Source: JAYEHK01 sp034659475
GTDB taxonomy: Bacteria > Bacillota > Syntrophomonadia > Syntrophomonadales > Syntrophomonadaceae
Reading direction: 5' to 3'
Assembly (NCBI GenBank): GCA_034659475.1
Contig: JAYEHK010000163.1
Coordinates: forward strand, 1-9,116
DNA: 9,116 nt
Shown: positions 6,357 to 9,116 of the stretch, one piece after another
Position numbering within the stretch: the first letter of the stretch is position 1
Layout of the letters: every line of letters begins with the position of its first letter
Notes under the pieces: generated by a model
Databases searched by the model: none
What the model was told of the DNA's origin: nothing
The model's input: only the letters and a program-made list of their open reading frames with translations
Program-made: the position numbers and the translations under genes

Positions 6357-6380
6357 CTTACCTTGTTATAAGGTTATACT
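6351..6380 (+). promoter_or_regulatory. Promoter of the 93-codon gene
   Basis: TTGACG (6351-6356) and TATACT (6375-6380) are 18 bp apart on the plus strand, placing the transcript start near 6387, about 30 nt before the ATG at 6418. The -35 box overlaps the REP-like segment. Confidence 0.65.
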
Positions 6381-6417
6381 TTAAATCAGATGAATTTTAC
6401 AGGGAGATGACCAATTC

Positions 6418-6699
6418 ATGAAAAATATGAAACTAATTGTAAGAATTATATGTGTTTTAATTGTATTCTGGGTAATAATGCTGGGAACAGATTACTGGAA
6501 AACAACACATGATTTCGAAAAGCCAGTTTTCGCACTTTGCTCTAACGGTGCTGATGATGGGGGTTCCGGAACATATAAAAACATCGGGTATTATATTGAA
6601 ATAAAAGGAAACTTCATGCCGGAAGATGAATTCCCAGGTGTAACACAGGCGCAATTTAATATTTTCGGAAAGCCAGTCACCCAATCTATTCGTGAATAA
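6418..6699 (+). CDS. Small predicted membrane-anchored extracytoplasmic protein, 93 residues
   Basis: The protein starts with a basic tip and one hydrophobic helix (MKLIVRIICVLIVFWVIMLG, residues 4-23), which acts as an uncleaved signal anchor or signal peptide. The remaining 70 residues should lie outside the membrane and contain the segments DYWKTTHDFEKPVF, ADDGGSGTYKNIGYYIEIKG and FMPEDEFPGVT. These look like a conserved small clostridial/bacillar protein of unknown function, from memory of similar sequences rather than a named domain. The ribosome binding site is AGGGAG (6401-6406), 11 nt from the ATG at 6418, a long spacing; the in-frame ATG at 6427 would be further still. The gene is alone on the plus strand with its own promoter and faces a strong hairpin. 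Function unknown. Confidence 0.75.
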   Translation: MKNMKLIVRIICVLIVFWVIMLGTDYWKTTHDFEKPVFALCSNGADDGGSGTYKNIGYYIEIKGNFMPEDEFPGVTQAQFNIFGKPVTQSIRE

Positions 6700-6751
6700 A
6701 GCCTTAATACCAAACTTAAAGCCACCCAATAATGCAGGGTTAATAACATTT

Positions 6752-6788
6752 TAAAGGCCTCCCTGAAATATCTTCAGGGAGGCCTTTA
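6752..6788. terminator. Bidirectional terminator between convergent genes
   Basis: TAAAGGCCTCCCTGAA and TTCAGGGAGGCCTTTA form a perfect 16-bp stem around the 5-nt loop ATATC. It lies 52 bp after the plus-strand 93-codon gene and 14 bp after the minus-strand acyl-CoA synthetase. The T tracts are short on both sides (TTTA then mixed), but stem strength and position between converging genes make two-way termination the natural reading. Confidence 0.88.
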
Positions 6789-6802
6789 GTTCAGCGTATG
6801 CT

Positions 6803-8767
6803 CTATTTATACATTTCTTCCACTTCGTTTGCATAATTTTTCAGAACTACCCGGGTTTTGATTTTCAGCAGTGGAGTAAGCTCCCCTCGGTCATCAGAAA
6901 ATTTGCGTGGAATAATTGCAATTTTCTTAATAGACTCAAAATCAGCAAGTTCTTCATTGACCTTGTCGATTTCACCCTTAACCATCGCATATACTTCCGG
7001 ATGAAAGGCAATGTCTTCTCCTACTTCAGTACAGGTGGTAATACCGTTAACAACAACGTGTACCAGTTTTGTTTCATCAAAATCAATACCTTTTTCCCTG
7101 AATATTTTAATAATATTATCATACATAGGAACAACAAGAGCACTGATAAACTTGCGATTATCCCCGATAATAACGATTTGTTCAATAAACGGACTGTTAG
7201 TGAATTTTGCTTCGACCCGTGCAGGGGATACATTTTTACCAGTATCCAAAACAATAATCGCTTTCTTGCGGTCTACAAGTCTCAGGAAGCCATGATCAAT
7301 CTGTCCAATATCGCCAGTTTTAAACCATCCATCCGGGGTGAAACTAATCTCGGTATCCTCTGAATTTTTATAGTATCCGCTAATTACGCTGTCTCCCCTT
7401 ACGAGGATCTCGCTGTCTTCCGGATCCAGCATTACTTCCATATTGGCACCTGCCATCACAGGTGCCTCCCAGCCTATACGAACACAATTAGCCTGTACCA
7501 TATTACAACCCGAAGCTGTTTCAGTCAGGCCCCATCCATCCAGAAGCGGGAAGTTCATTCCCCAATAATTCTTCTGCAAATCGGCAGCTAACGCAGCCCC
7601 TCCGGAATAGGCTTTTTGTACTCTACCGCCAAATACATTCCTGAAAACAGAAAAGATTGTCTTATCTGCTTCAAGGAACTCCGCTTTAAGAGCTGTATCA
7701 AGGTAGAGCGTAGGATCAGTGGTAAGATCTACAACCCCGTTCTCATCCATTCTGGTGTCCAACACTTTTTGACCCACATTAATGGCCCAATCATATTGTT
7801 TTTTCCCCTGGGGACTGGAACAAATCTGTGCAGCAACCCCATTCCAGATTCGATCCCACAGGCGGGCAACCAGCATGACAAAGGTGGGTTTGATTTCCTG
7901 TAAATCCTGCAGAATTGTTCTGGGATTTTGGGCATAGCCAATCATTCCTCCATAAGAGATACAAGCACTGTGATTATTGATCCGATTCCAGTTATGGCTT
8001 AAAGGAAGTATCGAGAAGGTAGTGTCAAAGGTGTTAAAAGGTGTATTACCACGGAAACCAACCTGGCTGGTTGCCAAACTTCCGCTCAATACGTTTTTGT
8101 GGGTCAATGGGCAGCCCTTCTGATTTCCTGTAGTACCTGAAGTATACAGGATCGTACAAAGGTCATCCTGGGTGATAGATTGCCACCGTTCTTTATACGC
8201 ACCGGGATATTGCCGGCGATACTGTTCACCCATCTCCCATAGTTGCTGCATATTTAATATGTTCTTATTTTCACTCTGGTAACTGGAATTCATCACCACA
8301 ATATGTTTGACCTGTGGTAACTTGTCCCATACAGTTAATACCTTGGCAAGTAATTCTTCATTTTCCACACATATACAGCTTACTTCGGAATGGTTTGTTG
8401 TAAGAATGATATTTTCACCTGAATCATCTGGATAAAGCGTACAAACGCAACAACCTGCACCTCGTGCACCATAGTCTGTCCAATCCCAGACAGGTTTGGT
8501 ATGACACATAATCGAAATTCTGTCACCTTTTTGCAAACCCAGGGCCATGAAACCGTTGCCAAACGCCTCTACCCTTTCGGCGAATTCATTATAGGTAAGG
8601 GTTAAAAAACTAGTTCCGTTTGCAAACTTTTGTGCAGGAAGATGTCCAGCAAATTTTACCGTATTATAAAACATATGAACGGTACTGGGTACATCACGCA
8701 TAAAATTATCCAATAGTGGATTACCTGGGCCCTGATACACATATGATGCCGGTGCTTTTAAAACCAT
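6803..8767 (-). CDS. Long-chain acyl-CoA synthetase, AMP-forming (FAA1/FadD type)
   Basis: A 654-residue member of the adenylate-forming superfamily, closest in layout to the long FAA1-type (COG1022) acyl-CoA synthetases. It should activate a fatty acid to acyl-AMP and then acyl-CoA. Motifs: P-loop YTSGTTGNQKG (208-218), LPLSHNWNR (254-262), GWGLTETASG (411-420, adenine and acyl pocket), DGWFKTGDIG (479-488, Asp486 for ribose), VDRKK (498-502, hinge), NVSPARVE (512-519), and the catalytic lysine in ELTPLLKIK (K635). All key residues are intact. No membrane helix or signal peptide is seen. The ATG at 8767 has GGAGG 6 nt upstream, stop is TAG. It appears monocistronic, with its own promoter and a dyad in the leader. 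Substrate chain length is not readable; aryl or branched acids remain possible. Confidence 0.94.
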   Translation of the reverse strand: MVLKAPASYVYQGPGNPLLDNFMRDVPSTVHMFYNTVKFAGHLPAQKFANGTSFLTLTYNEFAERVEAFGNGFMALGLQKGDRISIMCHTKPVWDWTDYGARGAGCCVCTLYPDDSGENIILTTNHSEVSCICVENEELLAKVLTVWDKLPQVKHIVVMNSSYQSENKNILNMQQLWEMGEQYRRQYPGAYKERWQSITQDDLCTILYTSGTTGNQKGCPLTHKNVLSGSLATSQVGFRGNTPFNTFDTTFSILPLSHNWNRINNHSACISYGGMIGYAQNPRTILQDLQEIKPTFVMLVARLWDRIWNGVAAQICSSPQGKKQYDWAINVGQKVLDTRMDENGVVDLTTDPTLYLDTALKAEFLEADKTIFSVFRNVFGGRVQKAYSGGAALAADLQKNYWGMNFPLLDGWGLTETASGCNMVQANCVRIGWEAPVMAGANMEVMLDPEDSEILVRGDSVISGYYKNSEDTEISFTPDGWFKTGDIGQIDHGFLRLVDRKKAIIVLDTGKNVSPARVEAKFTNSPFIEQIVIIGDNRKFISALVVPMYDNIIKIFREKGIDFDETKLVHVVVNGITTCTEVGEDIAFHPEVYAMVKGEIDKVNEELADFESIKKIAIIPRKFSDDRGELTPLLKIKTRVVLKNYANEVEEMYK

Positions 8768-8785
8768 TTTTTACCTCCTTATTAT

Positions 8786-8806
8786 GTGACATTCCAAAAT
8801 TGTCAC
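8786..8806. promoter_or_regulatory. 21-bp dyad, possible operator of the acyl-CoA synthetase gene
   Basis: GTGACA (8786-8791) and TGTCAC (8801-8806) are perfect inverted copies around a 9-bp AT-rich centre. The dyad lies between the predicted transcript start (near 8829) and the ribosome binding site (8778-8773), where a repressor would block elongation or an RNA hairpin could form. Size and symmetry would suit a TetR-type fatty-acid regulator, but no regulator can be identified in the window. Confidence 0.45.
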
Positions 8807-8834
8807 TACCCTTTCACATTACCATCATTGTTAT

Positions 8835-8863
8835 ATTATACATGTTACAGTTTATTTCTCCAA
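8835..8863 (-). promoter_or_regulatory. Promoter of the acyl-CoA synthetase gene
   Basis: TTGGAG (8863-8858) and TATAAT (8840-8835) are separated by 17 bp on the minus strand. The predicted leader is about 60 nt long. Confidence 0.75.
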
Positions 8864-8941
8864 GTAATAAATATTTATATTTATAATTATTTTAATCAGT
8901 TATTCATTGGATTCATCATAATTATTCTGCATATATATAAA

Positions 8942-8983
8942 ATACCGGCCAATTACTTCATAAGCCGAAGTTATGGCCGGTAT
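8942..8983 (-). terminator. Terminator-like hairpin near the right edge
   Basis: ATACCGGCCA (8942-8951) and TGGCCGGTAT (8974-8983) are perfect 10-bp inverted copies, and pairing extends inward (TTACTTC/GAAGT with one bulge). On the minus strand the stem is followed by TTTTATATATAT, so it most likely ends a minus-strand transcript entering from the right. The rest of the gene-free stretch 8768-9056 is AT-rich with the promoter and dyad noted above; I see no gene in it. Confidence 0.6.
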
Positions 8984-9056
8984 ATAACGATCATTCATTA
9001 TTGGTTATACAAATAAAATAATAGGATCTGCTCCCTTTCCTCATATATCCGGTGCA

Positions 9057-9116
9057 TTAGAATTTGCTTGTCAACACCCCCGCCCCCTCAACACCTTTGC
9101 TAATTCCCATTATTAA
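9057..9116 (-). CDS. Possible 3' end of a minus-strand gene entering from the right
   Basis: The only minus-strand frame open to the window edge reads 19 codons (…MGISKGVEGAGVLTSKF) and ends at TAA 9059-9057; the other two minus frames are closed at once. A terminator-like hairpin lies about 75 bp downstream, which supports a gene ending here. Too little is visible to name a family. A TetR regulator would fit the context of an acyl-CoA synthetase, but that is only a guess. Confidence 0.4.
   Translation of the reverse strand, partial: LIMGISKGVEGAGVLTSKF

Noticed and set aside
6457..6729. 90-codon minus-strand frame opposite the 93-codon gene
   Set aside because: No ribosome binding site or promoter; the plus-strand frame has both plus a sensible signal anchor.
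7001..7363. Several plus-strand and alternate minus-strand frames within the acyl-CoA synthetase
   Set aside because: All are shadows of an intact, motif-complete gene.
8786..9016. 76-codon plus-strand frame rich in Ile and Tyr
   Set aside because: Composition simply reflects AT-rich intergenic DNA; it has no ribosome binding site and spans the promoter, the dyad and the hairpin.

Overview
The window looks like chromosomal DNA from a low-GC, Gram-positive anaerobe of the Clostridia. An Acetobacterium/Eubacteriaceae-type genome is the closest impression, but this is inference from AT-rich codon use, strong AGGAGG ribosome binding sites, a T-box leader and the gene families present. No rRNA, tRNA, CRISPR array, insertion sequence or phage gene is visible. 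Most genes lie on the minus strand.

Layout from left to right: (1) the 5' part of an unrecognised helical protein (minus, TTG start) runs off the left edge. (2) An operon on the minus strand (473-2145) encodes an Lrp/AsnC-family regulator and a PLP-dependent class I aminotransferase. The two overlap by ATGA and lie behind a T-box riboswitch with its own promoter and intrinsic terminator. The specifier reads best as GCC (alanine), which points to an alanine-forming transaminase. (3) A divergent 74-codon orphan gene (plus). (4) A secreted, C-terminally anchored protein with the alkaline phosphatase/sulfatase fold signature, in which most or all of the metal ligands appear lost. (5) An ABC1/UbiB-type atypical kinase with two C-terminal membrane helices, preceded by a small phasin-like coiled-coil protein. 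A long imperfect palindrome of about 165 bp lies between these two genes. (6) A small plus-strand gene for a predicted membrane-anchored extracytoplasmic protein with its own promoter. (7) A strong bidirectional hairpin, then a full-length FAA1/FadD-type long-chain acyl-CoA synthetase (minus) with a clear promoter and a 21-bp dyad between promoter and ribosome binding site. (8) At the right edge, a terminator-like hairpin and what may be the last 19 codons of another minus-strand gene.

The best-supported functional unit is the T-box/Lrp/aminotransferase operon: transcription would rise when uncharged tRNA accumulates, and the Lrp protein could add a second amino-acid-responsive layer. The kinase/phasin pair, the pseudo-phosphatase and the acyl-CoA synthetase suggest an envelope or lipid theme, but nothing in the sequence links them directly. 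The least explained items are the catalytically dead phosphatase-like surface protein, the palindromic element and the kinase/phasin pairing.
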